Assembly: GCA_034509755.1 (NCBI GenBank)
Contig: CM067545.1
Span: 48,787,062-48,851,061, forward strand
Direction of reading: 5' to 3'
Length of the DNA: 64,000 nucleotides
Source of the DNA: Anisodus tanguticus
Taxonomy: Eukaryota > Streptophyta > Magnoliopsida > Solanales > Solanaceae
Within the stretch, counting starts at the first letter, position 1. Each line of letters opens with the position of its first letter. Positions 1 to 12,867 of the stretch are shown in pieces. The position numbers were made by a program, and so were the translations under genes. The notes below the pieces were generated by a model. It searched no databases and was not told where the DNA came from. It saw only the letters and a list, made by a program, of their open reading frames with translations.

Positions 1-19
1 TTTAATTTCTGGACCTTTA

Positions 20-2856
20 TTGGTTAATGCTGGTTTTAGGCTAGTATTTGAATCCAATAAGTTTGTACTCACTAAAAATGGCACATTTGTAGGGAGGGGC
101 TTCGTATGTGAAGGCCTCTTCAAAGTGAATGCCATGTCTGTATTGCGTCAAGGAAATAAAGTTGAACCTTCTTCTTATTTGCTTGAGTCTTCTAATTTAT
201 GGCATCATAAATTAGGACACGTAAACTACAAGTCTATTCAAAGGCTGGTAAAGATGGAGTTGTTGCCTTCTATCGACGTAAACCCTCAACATAAGTGTGA
301 GGTGTGCGTAGAGGCAAAACTTACTAAGCTTCCTTTTCGATCCGTCGAAAGGAATACCGCTCCTCTAGAACTTATTCACACAGATATATGTGATTTGAAG
401 TTTGCACAAACTAGAGGGGGAACAAGTACTTTGTGACATTTATAGATGATAGCACAAGGTATTGTTACCTTTACTTGTTGAAAAGTAAGGATGAAGTCTT
501 TGAAGCGTTTCGACGTTACAAAGCAGAAGTTGAGAATCAACTTAGCCTACGGATTAAATCCATTCGTAGCGATAGAGGGGGAGAATATGTAGCGCCATTT
601 GAGGAATACTGTGCCCAAGAAGGCATTATTCATCAAATGACGGCTCCATACTCACCTCAATCAAACGGTGTGGCGGAACGTAAGAACCGCACATTAAATG
701 AAATGATGAATGCCTTGCTTATCAATTCCGGTCTTTCCCAAAACATGTGGGGAGAAGTCGTCCTTACTGCTAATATGATTCTTAACAGAGTCCCACATAA
801 GGGTAAGGACAAAACTCCATATGAATCATGGAAGGGAAAGAAACCCACCTACAAATATTTTAAGGTGTGGGGTTGTTTGGCAAAGGTTGAAGTACCCAAG
901 CCAAAGCAGGTCAAGATTGGACCTAAGACTGTAGATTGCATATTCATCGGATATGCAAATAACAGTAGTGCTTATCGCTTCTTAGTGCATAAGTCAGATA
1001 TTCCAGATATCCAACAGGGTACAATAATGGAATCAAGGAATGCTCTATTCTTTGAAAGTATCTTTCCTAGAAAGGAAAAAGACATAACCTCTCTCAAACG
1101 AAGGTATGCACAAAGCTCTCAAGAACCGGGAGTCCTTGACTGCCCGGATCTGAATGGTTCAGATCTAGTGAATCTCGAGGTGGCTGAACATCCGGAATCA
1201 AGTGTTCCAGATTCTCAGAACTTGGAGACTCCAGATATGGATCTAAGGCGAAGTAAAAGGGCTAGGAAGGATAAATCCTTTGGTCCTGACTTTGTAGCTT
1301 ACATGGTTAATGATGAACCTAGAAGAATTGCTCAGGCGTTGTCAACTCCAGAAGCACCGCTCTGGAAAGAAGCTATTGAGAGTGAAATAGGCTCCATTCT
1401 GCATAACCATACGTGGGAGTTGGTTGATCTTCCTCCGGGAAATAAACCGTTGGGGTGTAAGTGGATACTCAAACGGAAATACAAAGCAGATGGGTCTATA
1501 GACAAGTACAAAGCCAGGTTGGTAGTCAAGGGCTATCGGCAAACAGAAGGCTTTGACTACTTTGATACCTACTCCCCGATATCCCGGATGACATCCATAC
1601 GGGTATTCATTGCGATCGCAGCTTTGCGTGACCTTGAGATACACCAAATGGACGTCAAGACAGCCTTCCTAAATGGTGATTTGGAAGAAGAAATTTATAT
1701 GGACCAACCCGAGGGGTACGTGGTTCAAGGACAAGAGAAGAAAGTCTGTCGACTTGTCAAGTCTCTGTACGGGCTGAAATAAGCCCCGAACCAATGGCAC
1801 AAAAAATTTGATAGTACTCTACTATCGAAGGGTTTCGCCATTAATGAGTGTGATAAATGTGTCTACACGAAAGGTAACTCTGACTCGTTTGTTATAATAT
1901 GCCTATATGTAGACGACATGTTAATCACAGGAAGCAGTCCTAGGGTAATCCTAGAGACTAAGAACATGTTGAAACAATGCTTCGACATGAAGGATATGGG
2001 TATCGCAAGATGTCATCTTAGGGATTAAAATCTCTAAGACGTCGACGGACTGGTTTTATCTCAGTCTCACTACATCGAGGATGTTTTGAGAAAGTTTGAG
2101 ATGTTAGACAGTTCACTGATAAAGTCACCAATGGATACAAATCAAAAGCTTGATAAAAATCTTGGTGCACCTGTATACCATGAGCGATATGCATAGGTGA
2201 TCGGTAGTTTGATGTATATAAAAAACTGCACCCGACCTGATATTGCTTACGCAGTCAATAAGTTGGATAGGTTCACCCGTAATCCGAGTGATAATCACTG
2301 GAAGGCGTTGAATCGGGTATTACAATACCTGAAATACACGTTAAATTACGGGTTACACTATTCGAGATATCCAACTGTACTAGAGGGGTACAGTGATGCA
2401 AACTGGATATCTGATATAGAGAACACCAAGTCCACCAGTGGGTATGTATTTACAATTTGTGGTGGGGCTGTGTCTTGGAAATCCTCTAAGCAAACTTGCA
2501 TCGCCCGATCCACAATGGAATCGGAGTTTATCGCTTTAGACAAAGCAGGAGAAGAAGCTGAGTGGCTTCATGACTTCTTAGAGGATGTTCCGTGTTGGAA
2601 CAAACCCAAACCTTCGGTAATGATCCACTGCGACAGTCAGTCGGCTCTAGGAAGGGCACGGAATGCTATGTACAACGGCAAGTCTCGTCATTTTCGACGA
2701 AGGCATAAGACCGTTAGGCAACTGATCACCACGGGTATAATATCCATTGATTACATTAAGTCAACGGATAATATAGCAGACCCATTGACAAAGGGCTTAC
2801 CCAAAGATCAGATGGCTTGCCTGTCTAGGGGAATGGGCTTAAAACCTAAAATATAA
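20..2856 (+). pseudogene. copia polyprotein remnant (GAG-pre-integrase, integrase, RT, RNase H)
   Basis: The reading starts inside the GAG-pre-integrase region, with an HHCC zinc-binding block (LWHHKLGH ... CEVCVEAK). The integrase core follows (FIDDSTRYCY, SDRGGEY, PYSPQSNGVAERKNRT), then RT with QMDVKTAFLNGDL and the YVDDM catalytic box near 1910, and RNase H ending in ADPLTKGL. The frame is broken: a shift near 420, a TAA at 1780-1782 where the family has a glutamine before APNQWH, a shift near 2015, and a TAG just before 2197. The element cannot make one polyprotein. The 5' part (gag, protease) is outside the window. Confidence 0.93.
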
Positions 2857-3492
2857 GGACCAATACAGCGGTAACCCAACCTTACTAACTGGAGATCCCA
2901 GTAATTTGGTTCAATGGGAAAACTAAGTTGTAAAGGTTCAGTTGATCGCTTCGGTGGAAGTATGAGCACTTCGGATAGTGATTTCTGAACAGAAACACCG
3001 ACTCCAAAGCCGTTCCCGCTATAGACTTTAAGTGCTATCTGCAGTGCGGGTAAAGGTTAAGTTTTCAAAACCTGTAATGATCCTCAACAGTTGAGGTTTG
3101 GTTTTGGGAAACTTTTAATGGTTCCTAACACTTGTGAAGTGGGGTATAACAGGATACCTTGTAGGAGACCACCTATTTAAGTGCGAGGACGGGCCGCCTC
3201 AAAATGAACGCACTTAAGAATCCAAGACGTTGTCCATGGACAAAACAGACAAAACATTACGAAGAAGAGAGTAAGGGAATTTGTTGTGTTGGTACCATTG
3301 ACTTGGCTTACACAAAACACTGACGGTTCAAGACATCACGTTCACCGCGCAGTAAGTAAGTCCGATGGTATTCAACTATGGAAGGTTCAAAGCTGAAGCT
3401 ACCTCTCCTTATGCAACATCGATCCGCTGAAATATTGCTGGAAATGGAAAAGACACCATGTGAGTGCGCCAAAATCTCTTTCAAGAGGGGAT

Positions 3493-4675
3493 TATTGGAA
3501 ATTTGCCTTTGGCGGGAGTTGCGACCGACCAACTTTAACGGCTTAAACACTAGTGTTACGTATGTTGGAGAATCCGGTTCTTCACACATGCATGATCTAC
3601 TAAGTACGTAGATAACCGTAGGGCCAAGAATCGTCAAATTTCATTGAGAAATGAAAGAGATATTGGTCCACGAAGTAAGGTGTTTGAAGCATGGAAAGTG
3701 TGGTATTGTGTTCAATTCTCCCTCATCGGTAGAGGAAGAAAGAATTGTTGTGTATATAAGACTCGAAATTGGTTTAGGGTTTGGGACCCCAAGGGGTATC
3801 CCATGTGTTTAAAGGAGGGAGGACCTAGATGTGCTTCGGTTCGAGGAAAGACCACACGCGCGCCGCCGCCGTCCGCCCGTCCGGTCCGGTTCCGAGTTCC
3901 GGGTTCTCGGGTCGTGGGCTGTGGGCCTTCTGATATTATCTTTTTGGGCCAGAGAACTTTGACAGAAGTCAGAAGTACAGTTTGATCCCGTGTTTCGGAT
4001 GTACGCTTTGGACCAGAATTCTTTCAGATGTATAATTTGGTCTCTGAAGTTTCAAGATGTACAGTTTGGTCCCTGAAGTTTTCAGAAAGTCAGAATTTTG
4101 ACGGTCAAAACAGAAACGCCCAAGCACTCAATTCAGCAATTTATTTTGGCTGAATTACTCCTCCTATAATGGCCAAATCCGTTGGTCATTCACCATTTAT
4201 TTTGGTGGCTTTACTACCTCCATAATGGCCATTATTTGGCCAATAATGACTGTTATGGAGGCAGTTAAACAGCCCTCCCTCACCTATATAAACACCCCTT
4301 ACACCATTGTTGAGGTACAGAAAAATATACTTGCAATATACACTAAAATACACAAGCAAAACAGTTTCTTCCTACACCTTCCTTGCATCATTTCATTGCT
4401 CAATATTCTTCAAGGTAGCTCTTGAGTTTCCTTTGCTCAAGTGTTCCATTTCTGTTTTATCTTGGGAGACAAATTGTCCAGGACGTATAAAGGATACATA
4501 CGGGGCAATATTGTCTTAAGGACAGAGTGTCACACTCGACTCAGCGAAAAATAGTTTTTCAGTTTTTCTTGTTCATCTTTGTAATTTTCAGATTTTTAGT
4601 TGAATTGTAATTTCAATTCTTACATTAGCAGTTATTTGTAATTCCCGTTTCCTGCGACCTTTGTAATACCCAACA
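3493..4675 (+). repeat. 3' LTR of the first copia element (LTR family A)
   Basis: The LTR begins TATTGGAAATTTGCC, where family members begin TGTTGG, and ends CCCAACA. It shares long blocks with 12868-14103 and, inverted, with 30362-31207. These blocks include a GC-rich stretch rich in CGCCG near 3860 and the conserved CTTAAGGACAGAGTG near 4512. A TATATAA box at about 4285 inside the sequence is the likely element promoter. Length is 1183 bp. Confidence 0.85.
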
Positions 4676-4889
4676 AGTACTTCTATGCAAGTGACAACAA
4701 AGATGTTAAAGTCCATGTTTGGGTCAGTACTAATCCTCCTGTAGGATTTTGGATGATTAATTCAAGCAATGAATTTCGTACTGGAGGACCTTTTAAACAA
4801 GACCTTACTTCACATGTTGATCCAACTGTTCTTAGTGTAAGTGATTAATTAGTTACTCAATTAAATTCTATAATATGTTATTTGACCCT

Positions 4890-4893
<4 letters not shown>

Positions 4894-4933
<40 letters not shown>
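4894..4933. repeat. (AT)n microsatellite
   Basis: About 20 TA units in the intron between exons 8 and 9 of rhamnogalacturonan lyase copy I. Confidence 0.95.
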
Positions 4934-4936
<3 letters not shown>

Positions 4937-5506
4937 CTTAATATGATGCAGATGTTTGTGAGTACACATTATGCTGGAGAGGATTTAGCAATTAATTTTA
5001 AACATGGGGAAACATGGAAAAAAAGTCATTGGCCCTGTGTTTGTTTTTCTTAACTCAAATACTGCAGCTAAGGCAAATCCTACCATACTATGGAATGATG
5101 CAAAGAAAAGAGTATGTATTAATGAATTACTACACATATTAATTATTATGATATATAGTACTTTTATATAGTAAAAAAACTCATTAGCCTTGTGTCTGTG
5201 TATCTTAACCCGAACCTTGCCACGTAAATTGGTACAGAGGGCATGCGAAGAGTTAGGAGGCGCAACAGGACTCATTCAAATCTCCTTTGCTGAAAAATCA
5301 TACTGTATATATAATATAATAATTATTTTTATGTATATATTAGATGCTGAATCTCTTTGATTTTTTTATCTGTTTTTTTTTTTAATATTTTAAGCTGAGT
5401 ACAAGGTTTGAAAGTTTTCAAAAGTAAATTTAGTAAAGCATTTTTTCTGACGAGTGATTAAATTCACATGTGAATCAAGAAGTTGCAAGTTGGCCTTATA
5501 ACTTTA

Positions 5507-6261
5507 TGTTGGGAAGAAACGAGCAATAATCAAATTGCACGACAAGATAAATGCATAAGAATATCCAAGTCAAAAAACTTTTCACACTATTTGAACAAGA
5601 GGAGCAAACTAATTTCATGCACAAACAGATATATGGACACCAGTTATACCAACAATAAAATACCAAAGCAAACAAAAAATAAATCGAATGCAAGAGACAC
5701 CAAATTTACATGGAAAACCCCCTTCAATGTGAAGAGGAAACAACCACGTGACCTCCACCCACAAAAGCTCCACTAAAATCAACAAGAGTTACAACATTGT
5801 TCTCCAAATGGCTACAACATCAACGCCAAAGATGGAGCAACAATACATAAAAGATAGCACCAAAATTAATGAAGAAATGAGAGAAATCACCCCAAAAATG
5901 AGCTACTATTCATGCTCGAAAACTAGAGCTACAGACCAAAAAATAAAATCTCTACCATTGAAATTGAAGAACCAGATGTTGAGAACCCCCAGTTCACATT
6001 TGTGTACGATCCAACAGTTAACGAAACAGAAAATGTTGTTTGAAGCGGACTGCTGTAGCAGATTTTTAATGTGCGAAAATCAACTTCTCTCTCAAGTTTT
6101 CTCTCTATATGGCTGCTATGAATTCACTCTTGTATATATGAAATAAGAGCTAAGTTGATCCTATATATAGTGAGTTTTAGGATAAAAGTGGGTTGGTCCA
6201 AACTGGATTGAGTTTTATTAATTCAATTACATATAGGAAGGGAAAACCTAAAAACCCAATA
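5507..6261 (-). repeat. 3' LTR of the Tnt1-like element
   Basis: 755 bp. It aligns along its length with 7490-8222: the same opening, the same CAAGAGGAGCAAACTAATTTC block, and the same end AAAACCCAA. Small indels and substitutions between the two copies suggest an insertion of moderate age. Confidence 0.9.
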
Positions 6262-6277
6262 ATTCTCCCCCTCCCGA

Positions 6278-7411
6278 TTATGTGGAAGAAACCGACATCC
6301 CGACGATCAAGCAACAATCCTCAAACTTTCCTCTTGGCAAAGATTTTGTCAACATATCCGAATCATTATCATTAGTGTGAATCTTCTCAAGTTCAAGCAA
6401 CTTAGAATCCAACACATCTCTAATCCAATGGTATCTCACATCAATATATTTCGACCTACCATGAAAAGTAGAGTTCTTACCAAGATGAATAACACTCTGA
6501 CTGTCGCAATAAAGCACATACCTCTCTTGAGAAAAGTCAAGTTCCTCCATAAATCTCTTCATCCAGAGCAACTTTTTACAAGCTTCAACGACATCAATAA
6601 GCTCAGATTCTGTCGTAGATAGAGCAATACATTTTTGCAACCTAAATTGCCAAGACACAGCTCCCCGTGCAAAAGTAACCAAGTATCCTGAAGTAGACTT
6701 GTGAGTATCAACATCATCGGCCATATCAGAATCAGTGTAAGAACAAAAAATAAGCTTCCCTATCTCAAAACACAAACTCAGACTAGAAGTACCACAAAAA
6801 CATCTCATAATCCACTTTACAGCATTCTAATGCTCTCTTCCTGGATTAGAAAAAAAATGGCTAACAATACCGACAACATGAGCAATATCTGGTCTCGTAC
6901 AAATCATCGCATACACCAAACTGCCAACAGCTGAAGCATAAGAAACTTTCTTCATATCTTCCTTCTCATCATCACTGGAAGGACACTGCTTTGTGTTCAA
7001 TTTGAAGTGCATAGCTAAAGGTGTACAGACAACCTTAGCTTTATCCATGTTGAACATGCGAAGTACTTTTTGAATGTACTTCTCTTATGATAATCACAAC
7101 TTCTTGACCTCTCTGTCACGGACAATTTGCATGCCAAGAATATGTCTTGCTGGTCCCAAGTCTTTCATGGCAAAAGACTTATTCAACTCTTGCTTCAATT
7201 TCTGAATTCTGCAAGCATTATGACCAACGACAAGCATGTCATTAACACAACACAATAAAATGATAAAGTTACCATCAGAGAATTTTTGCACAAAACACAA
7301 TGATCTGAAGAAGTCTTCTTGAAGCCCCGTTGACTCATAAAAGAACCAAATTTCTTGTACCACTACTTGAGAGCTTGTTTCAAACCATACAAGTTTTTCT
7401 TCAATTTGCAA
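6278..7411 (-). pseudogene. Tnt1-like polyprotein remnant (C-terminal RT and RNase H)
   Basis: On the minus strand the pieces 7411-7094, 7057-6827 and 6808-6278 form the tail of a Tnt1-type polyprotein. The first carries an RT segment (CVNDMLVVGHN, where YVDDM is expected, then MKDLGPARHILGM). The second carries the RT/RNase H connection (VGSLVYAMICTRPDIAHVVG). The third carries RNase H (STSGYLVTFARGAVSW, LSTTESELI, YCDSQSVIHL) with the typical end DMLTKSLPRGKFEDC. The pieces lie in different frames with stops between them, so this is a dead fragment. Everything upstream of the RT palm is deleted. Confidence 0.9.
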
Positions 7412-7489
7412 ACATAATTCTCTTTTTCCTCCATCATTCTAATAGACAATCAATGCAATCAAATATAACTACAAGTTCTGATACCACTT

Positions 7490-8222
7490 TGTTGGGGAAA
7501 TGAGCAATAACCAAATTGCACGACAAGGTAAATGCGGAAGGATACCCAAGTCAAAAAACTTCTCACACTATTTGAACAAGAGGAGCAAACTAATTTCAAG
7601 CACAAATGGACATATGGATAGCAACTATACCAATAATAAAATAACAAAGCAAGTAAAAAATAAATCGAATGCAAGAGACACCAAATTTACGTGGAAAACC
7701 CTCTTCAATGTGAAGAGAAAATAACCACAGGACCTCCGCCCACAAAAGCTCCACTAAAATCAACCAGAGTTACAACAATGTTCTCCAAATGACTACAACA
7801 TTAATGTCAAATATGGAGCAACAATACATAAAAAATAGCACCAAAACTAGTGAAGAAAAGAGAAAAATCACCCCCAAAAATGAGCTATAGTTCGTGCTCA
7901 AAAACTGGATCTAGTCAACAAAATCCAATCTCCACCATTGAAATAGAAGAACCAGATGTTGAGAACCCTCAGTTTAAATTTGAGCACGATCAAACGGTTA
8001 AAAAAATGAGAAACGATGTTTGAAGCGGACTGCTGTAGCAGATATTCAATGTGCGAAAATCAGCTTTTCTCTCTATATGACTGTTATGAATTCACTCTTG
8101 TGTATATGAAATAAAACCTAAGTTAATCCTATATATAGTGAGTTTTAGGATAAAAGTAGACTGATCCAAATTGAATTGTGTTTTTATTAATTCAATTCCA
8201 CGTAGGAAGGAAAAACCCAACA
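7490..8222 (-). repeat. 5' LTR of the Tnt1-like element
   Basis: 733 bp, TGTTGGGG to CCCAACA. The primer-binding site complement (TGATACCACTT) lies immediately to its left at about 7479-7489. Confidence 0.9.
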
Positions 8223-9639
8223 CTTTTCACTTTCAAAAGACTATGTCAAATCTAATCAAAGAGGAACAGTTACAGGCCAACTCTTTGTTAATGACGGGTT
8301 CTTAAATTCCTATTCTTTGTTTAATGTGTCTATATATACATACCATAACACATCCAATGTAATATCAATGTCTATTTCGGATAGACCCTTGACTCTATTC
8401 ATATTTCTACTATATATATATGAATGATTGGAGCTAGTTGAATTGAGTAAAGTATAAAGGACTTATATGATCGATCTTCGTTGATTTGGAATTAAAATAT
8501 AGTTGATTGATTGACTGATGAATAGTTTTTATTTTTTAAGGTTTAAAAAAGATGTACCGGCGTCCCATGCATATGTAGGGTTAGCATCGCCAGGAGATGC
8601 TGGATCCTGGCAAAGAGAAAACAAAGTAAAGTGTAAAGGGATTTATATACTTTTTTTTGTATAAAGCTCATAATTTTTTTTCTAATGTTGTTTTAAATTT
8701 TCACGGTTATCAATTTTGGACTAAAACAGGTCCTCATGGAAACTTCATCATAAAAAATGTCATACCTGATACATATATGATATAACCTATATGCAACAGT
8801 CTCAGGAATTATTGGAGATTATCTTCCAATATAAAAGTTACTCCAGGTGCTACATTCTTACTTACTCATTTGTTATTCCCTAACTCTAATCAATAGTCTC
8901 TAATCTTATCTAATCTTTTTTGTTGTATTTAATTTGTACCAAAATACAGGTTCTAATATTAACTTGGGGATTTTGGTTTATAAAACTCCAAGACATGGAG
9001 CCACAATTTGGGAAATTGGTGTGCCAGATCGCACTGCTGATGAATTTTTTAATTTCAAATCCACCCCGTCAATATAAAGTTCACAAATACCAAAACAAGA
9101 CTGAATCAAAGTTCCTCAAATTAATTGGGGTTAATTTTACTTAATTATGGTCCACTATAATAATAAACCATTAAATTATTTGGCCTCATATTAAGGTAAT
9201 TAACTCTACCAACTACAATAATAAAGGCGGAGAAACTTTACCTACTATTACAGTGACGTCATATACTATTTTTCATACTATAGTGTGCTCATCTTATTTT
9301 GTCAATGTAGCATTATATGGTTCAAATTGTAACTCATTTACTCCATTTTGTCTTTGTAGATTTAAACAGTAAGGTCTATGGGAGCAATATGGTGCTTTAT
9401 ATCCTAAAAAGGATCCCGTCTACAATGTTGCGACTAGCCAGTATTCAAAAGATTGGTTTTTTGCTCATGTTACAAGGTATGTTATTATACCCTTCATATA
9501 AATGTATCTACGTATGTATGTATATAAGGACGAATGTAGTTAAGAACTTACAGATTTACTCAAATTCAATAATTTTAGCTCGGATTTTATATATATGTTA
9601 AAAAATTCATTAAGTAAAAATATTAGAGTCTAAAAAGTG

Positions 9640-9932
9640 GAATCAGAACCTGACCACAAGAGTCGATATTCTGAATCTGGAATACTAGCTGCTCTTTCAT
9701 CGCTAAGTGGTGCTGCTTTCCCACTCTGCCCTAACTCAAAATTTCATAGAATAGACACACCAGATCATAACTGGGCCAAAGAATAAAGTTTCAAAATTGG
9801 TTCTCAAGGCCCAGAAGCTAGGGAATTGAATACCCATATGTTCCAAGCGACTAGTTTGACTAGTGATGTGTTCACCTACTTGCAAGCACGAAATCCTTAG
9901 TTTGCTCGAGAACTCCTTGACTTCCAGGCTTA
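9640..9932 (+). other. exon-like fragment in an intron of lyase copy I, unidentified
   Basis: Inside the long intron between exons 14 and 15 of copy I, one frame stays open with balanced amino-acid use, unlike the AT-rich surroundings. It reads ESEPDHKSRYSESG near its start and TSDVFTYLQARNP further on. TAA and TAG codons interrupt it after WAKE and ARNP. I do not recognise the family. It may be a captured gene fragment or part of an unrecognised transposon. Confidence 0.3.
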
Positions 9933-10574
9933 GCTCTTTTTTGGTGTAGATAAATAAATCTGTATTTTCTCTTTGAGTTTCTGTTCGATCATCCTTCTCT
10001 TCCCTTTTGTTTTAGCAACTTATCTTAAGGAGAGCTTTCCGGTGACGATAGAGGAAGCAAACGAGTGAGTAAATTAAATGAGTTGTGGTAGAATTCTCAA
10101 TTCAAAGCCATCAAGGAACGAGAAACTCAATACCACTATTCTTGAACACTTGGAGTCCTGCCTTCTTTTCTTACTATTATGAATATGAAAATAATGGTCA
10201 AAATCAAATTCAATTGTCAACTACCCCTATAAAAAAATAGGATGTATCACAATGTAGAAATCTTGAATCTCTCTGTATGTCTATGGATAATTATTACTAT
10301 ATATTTCGACATCTTCCTTTTTTCATTTTTTTTTTCCTGATAATCAATGTATATCAGATTTTAATAACAATATATAGATGCTGGAATTTTATTTTGCAGG
10401 AATGTAGGAAAAGGCAAATTTGAAGCTACCACATGGAGTATTATATTTAACCTTGGAAATGTTAACAAGGCCTCAAATTACACTCTCCAATTGGCTATTG
10501 CAGGAGAGCATGACGCTTTACTCCATGTAAGAAATTAAGTTTCAGGTATTGGGATATTGTTTGGGATAACACTG

Positions 10575-10908
10575 TGTTAAGTTGTGGAGCCTAATTCATC
10601 GCCGACACTATAAAGATCCTACACAGAGTGTGGAACGCTGATTTTGGAATTTTTAGGCTTGTATTATGTTCGCCCTAGTTTTCGCTATATATAAATTAGG
10701 GCGCCGTTTTCTTTCTGTGTGGTTGTGTTAGAGAAAAAGATAGAATTGTAAACTCAAACTCCCTATTTGATTATAGTAAAATCTGCCGCGGTAAAGTGGA
10801 CATAGCTCTCGCATTGAGGGTGAACCACTATAAATCTGTGTGTGTTATTTGTTCTTCGCTTATTTACTGTTTTCTGATTAGGTAGAATTTTGGACTCAAA
10901 TCCTAACA
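10575..10908 (+). repeat. probable solo LTR
   Basis: The stretch begins TGTTAAG and ends CCTAACA. It contains a TATATATAAATT promoter-like box near 10690 and a GCCGCGG block near 10795, as copia LTRs often do. CACTG stands before it and recurs overlapping the right end (10907-10911), so the exact boundary is not settled. It lies where exon 16 of copy I and exons 1-4 of copy II should be. Confidence 0.5.
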
Positions 10909-11316
10909 CTGGACCTCAAACCATTCGAAAACAGTAAATTTTACCTTCTTGTCTCAAATTAACTTTTGATGAAAACAATTGAAAATTATTATCATCTTTT
11001 TTTAATATATTTTCTCTACTAAAAATGTGAATTTCTGACAACATTCCCGTTCTGTCATTGGAAATAGATGGAAATTCCATGAGAAACATTTCCGACAAGT
11101 CAATTTTTAAGGAAGAAATATTCTCTACCATATACTCATGACATTATTAATTTAAATTCGTGTTGTGTAGAGCTTATTTAAAAAAAAATATTCTCTACGA
11201 GAGAATTTTCATCATCAAAACTCGAACTCAAGATATTTAATTAAAGGCGAAAGGATCTCATTCATCGGACAACCGAAAACCTGAAAATTAAGTCCAATAA
11301 TCTTTGTGTGATGCAG
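10909..11316. other. gap between lyase copies I and II, no gene
   Basis: AT-rich sequence with no supportable coding region. The part near 11215-11290 resembles 19271-19345 (AAACTCGAACTCAAG / AAGGCTTGAATCCTAG followed by a related purine-rich tail), which could be a decayed SINE on the minus strand. No exon 16 of copy I or exons 1-4 of copy II are visible here. Confidence 0.5.
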
Positions 11317-12867
11317 GTTTTTGGGAACAAATTTTGAGGTGATGTTGACAATGAAAATCTCACAGAAATATCATTTAAAAGAACGTGGAATACTTCTGAA
11401 TTTAATGAACCGCCGCTAAACATTGACAAAAGGTGAAGTATTTCTATTTTATTAAGTTATCTTTTAGGTGACTTTAATAGATTAAAAATAACATTGCACT
11501 ATTAGAATTTACAATCAAATCTTTTTATAACAGCTTTGGACATTGCTATATCAAATCACTGTTATAGAGAATATATAATATAATATAATATAATGTGAAA
11601 ATTTTCAAAGAAAAATCAGTTATTATGTTGTTACCGAGGATGATTGTTATAGAGAAATCTGACTGTATACAACAATTAAACTTTTTTGGATATATATGGA
11701 TGTTGCGTTTTCTAATATTAGAGAGACCAAATTTAATTTCAGGTTTATAATGCTACGTGACACACCGGGATTTTAAACTTATTCGATAGTTGAACGTTTA
11801 GAAGGATGGCCCCTTATGTATATCGAAAATCTCAGGATTGTATTCAAGCTTCAACAAGACATGTATGACTTTTATCTAAAATTTCTCATCATTTATGAAA
11901 TACAATTTTTTAAAATCTATCTTCGATCACTGAACTGGATTTGTACATATATATAATTTTGAAATCGCATTTATTTATGAATAGGTTTCACTACATGGCT
12001 GTCTCTGATGAGAGACAACGGGTCATGCCAACGGAAGTGGATAGAAAGACTGGCCAAGTGCTTGACTACAAAGAAGCCGTTCTTCTCACTAATCCGATTA
12101 ATCCAAATTTAAAAGGAGAGGTAGGACCTATATTATAGTATACACATTTTTTTAATAATCGTGATGTCCAGTCTAGCTTTCACGCTCCTGATGCATTTAT
12201 TTGAAAGAATTATAAACCATTTGGTATTTGAAATTTACCGGCCAACTAGCCCGAATTCGCGCCTCATAAGTCTGATTGAAGGGGAAACAATTCCTACCAT
12301 GACTTTCTACATTCACAAGGCTCGAATCCAAGACCTCAGGTCTAATGCGAATTCAGAAATTCAATTTTATGGGTTCAAGATGGCACTAAATCCACTTATC
12401 ATTTAAACTTTGTTTGAAATTTAATATTTTTACATATTTAATATATTTCTTTATACATATATAGGCGGGTGGAGATTTCTTAATACATATATATTGTGTG
12501 GCAAAAAGCTATTGAGTTCACGTGAATTCATTTATCAGTATATGTTAATTTGAAATTGTAGTAGTAATCCCATAAATTTCAAATATTGAATCTGCCTCTG
12601 TAGGTAGAGTTTGTTCCGTAGCTAGCTACAAGGTTCCTCTAAATCCATAGCTAAAAATATACATCTACCACTGTATGTGGTCAGAGGTGAATGAATCTTA
12701 TCCATCCCATCATAAACTCTTGATACCATATATATACTCTGACATAGTATAAAAAACTTGTATACTAAAGCTAGTCACAAGCAAATAAATTTTGAAGCTT
12801 GTATTATGGATAACTCAAAAGGATTCACTTGAGAGTTTGGGAAAGTGATAGATCATAGATTGCATTA

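Larger units (their letters stand above)
1..4675 (+). mobile_element. Ty1/copia retrotransposon, 3' part (5' end outside window)
   Basis: The order gag-pre-integrase, integrase, reverse transcriptase, RNase H, polypurine tract and 3' LTR is that of a Ty1/copia element read on the + strand. A polypurine tract (AAGAGGGGAT, 3483-3492) abuts the LTR at 3493. The LTR ends in CCCAACA at 4675, and the next bases AGTAC (4676-4680) begin the DKYFYA codon block of rhamnogalacturonan lyase copy I. AGTAC should therefore be the target-site duplication, with its partner outside the window. The element thus sits inside an exon of a host gene. About 630 bp of non-coding sequence lies between the polyprotein stop and the LTR. 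Confidence 0.93.
5507..8222 (-). mobile_element. Tnt1-like copia element with large internal deletion
   Basis: Two similar direct repeats (5507-6261 and 7490-8222) bracket only about 1.2 kb of internal sequence. On the minus strand a tRNA-Met primer-binding site (TGGTATCAGAAC) directly follows the 5' LTR at 7490. A G-rich polypurine tract abuts the 3' LTR near 6262-6290. LTR ends are TGTTGGG and CCCAACA, with one end base mutated on the left copy. The flanking bases CTTTA (5502-5506) and CTTTT (8223-8227) are a degraded 5-bp TSD. The insertion point is inside exon 10 of rhamnogalacturonan lyase copy I (after WPY). Gag, protease, integrase and most of RT are gone, so the element is non-autonomous. 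Confidence 0.9.
4676..10526 (+). pseudogene. rhamnogalacturonan lyase copy I, 3' remnant (exons 8-15)
   Basis: This is a broken relative of the copy at 37787-45220 (polysaccharide lyase family 4). Recognisable exons are 4676-4836, 4952-5111, 5471-5506 plus 8223-8297, 8541-8625, 8705-8846, 8950-9110, 9360-9476 and 10400-10526. Motifs include NPPVGFW, YSKDWFFAHVTR and NYTLQLA. Damage is extensive. One extra A in the run after the ETW codons near 5019 shifts the frame, and acceptor AGs are lost before exons 10 and 12. A TAA lies in exon 12 near 8781 and another in exon 14 near 9370, where the family has QYG. A copia element splits exon 10, and exon 16 is missing. Exons 1-7 are absent or lie beyond the window, cut off by the copia element ending at 4675. 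Confidence 0.92.
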
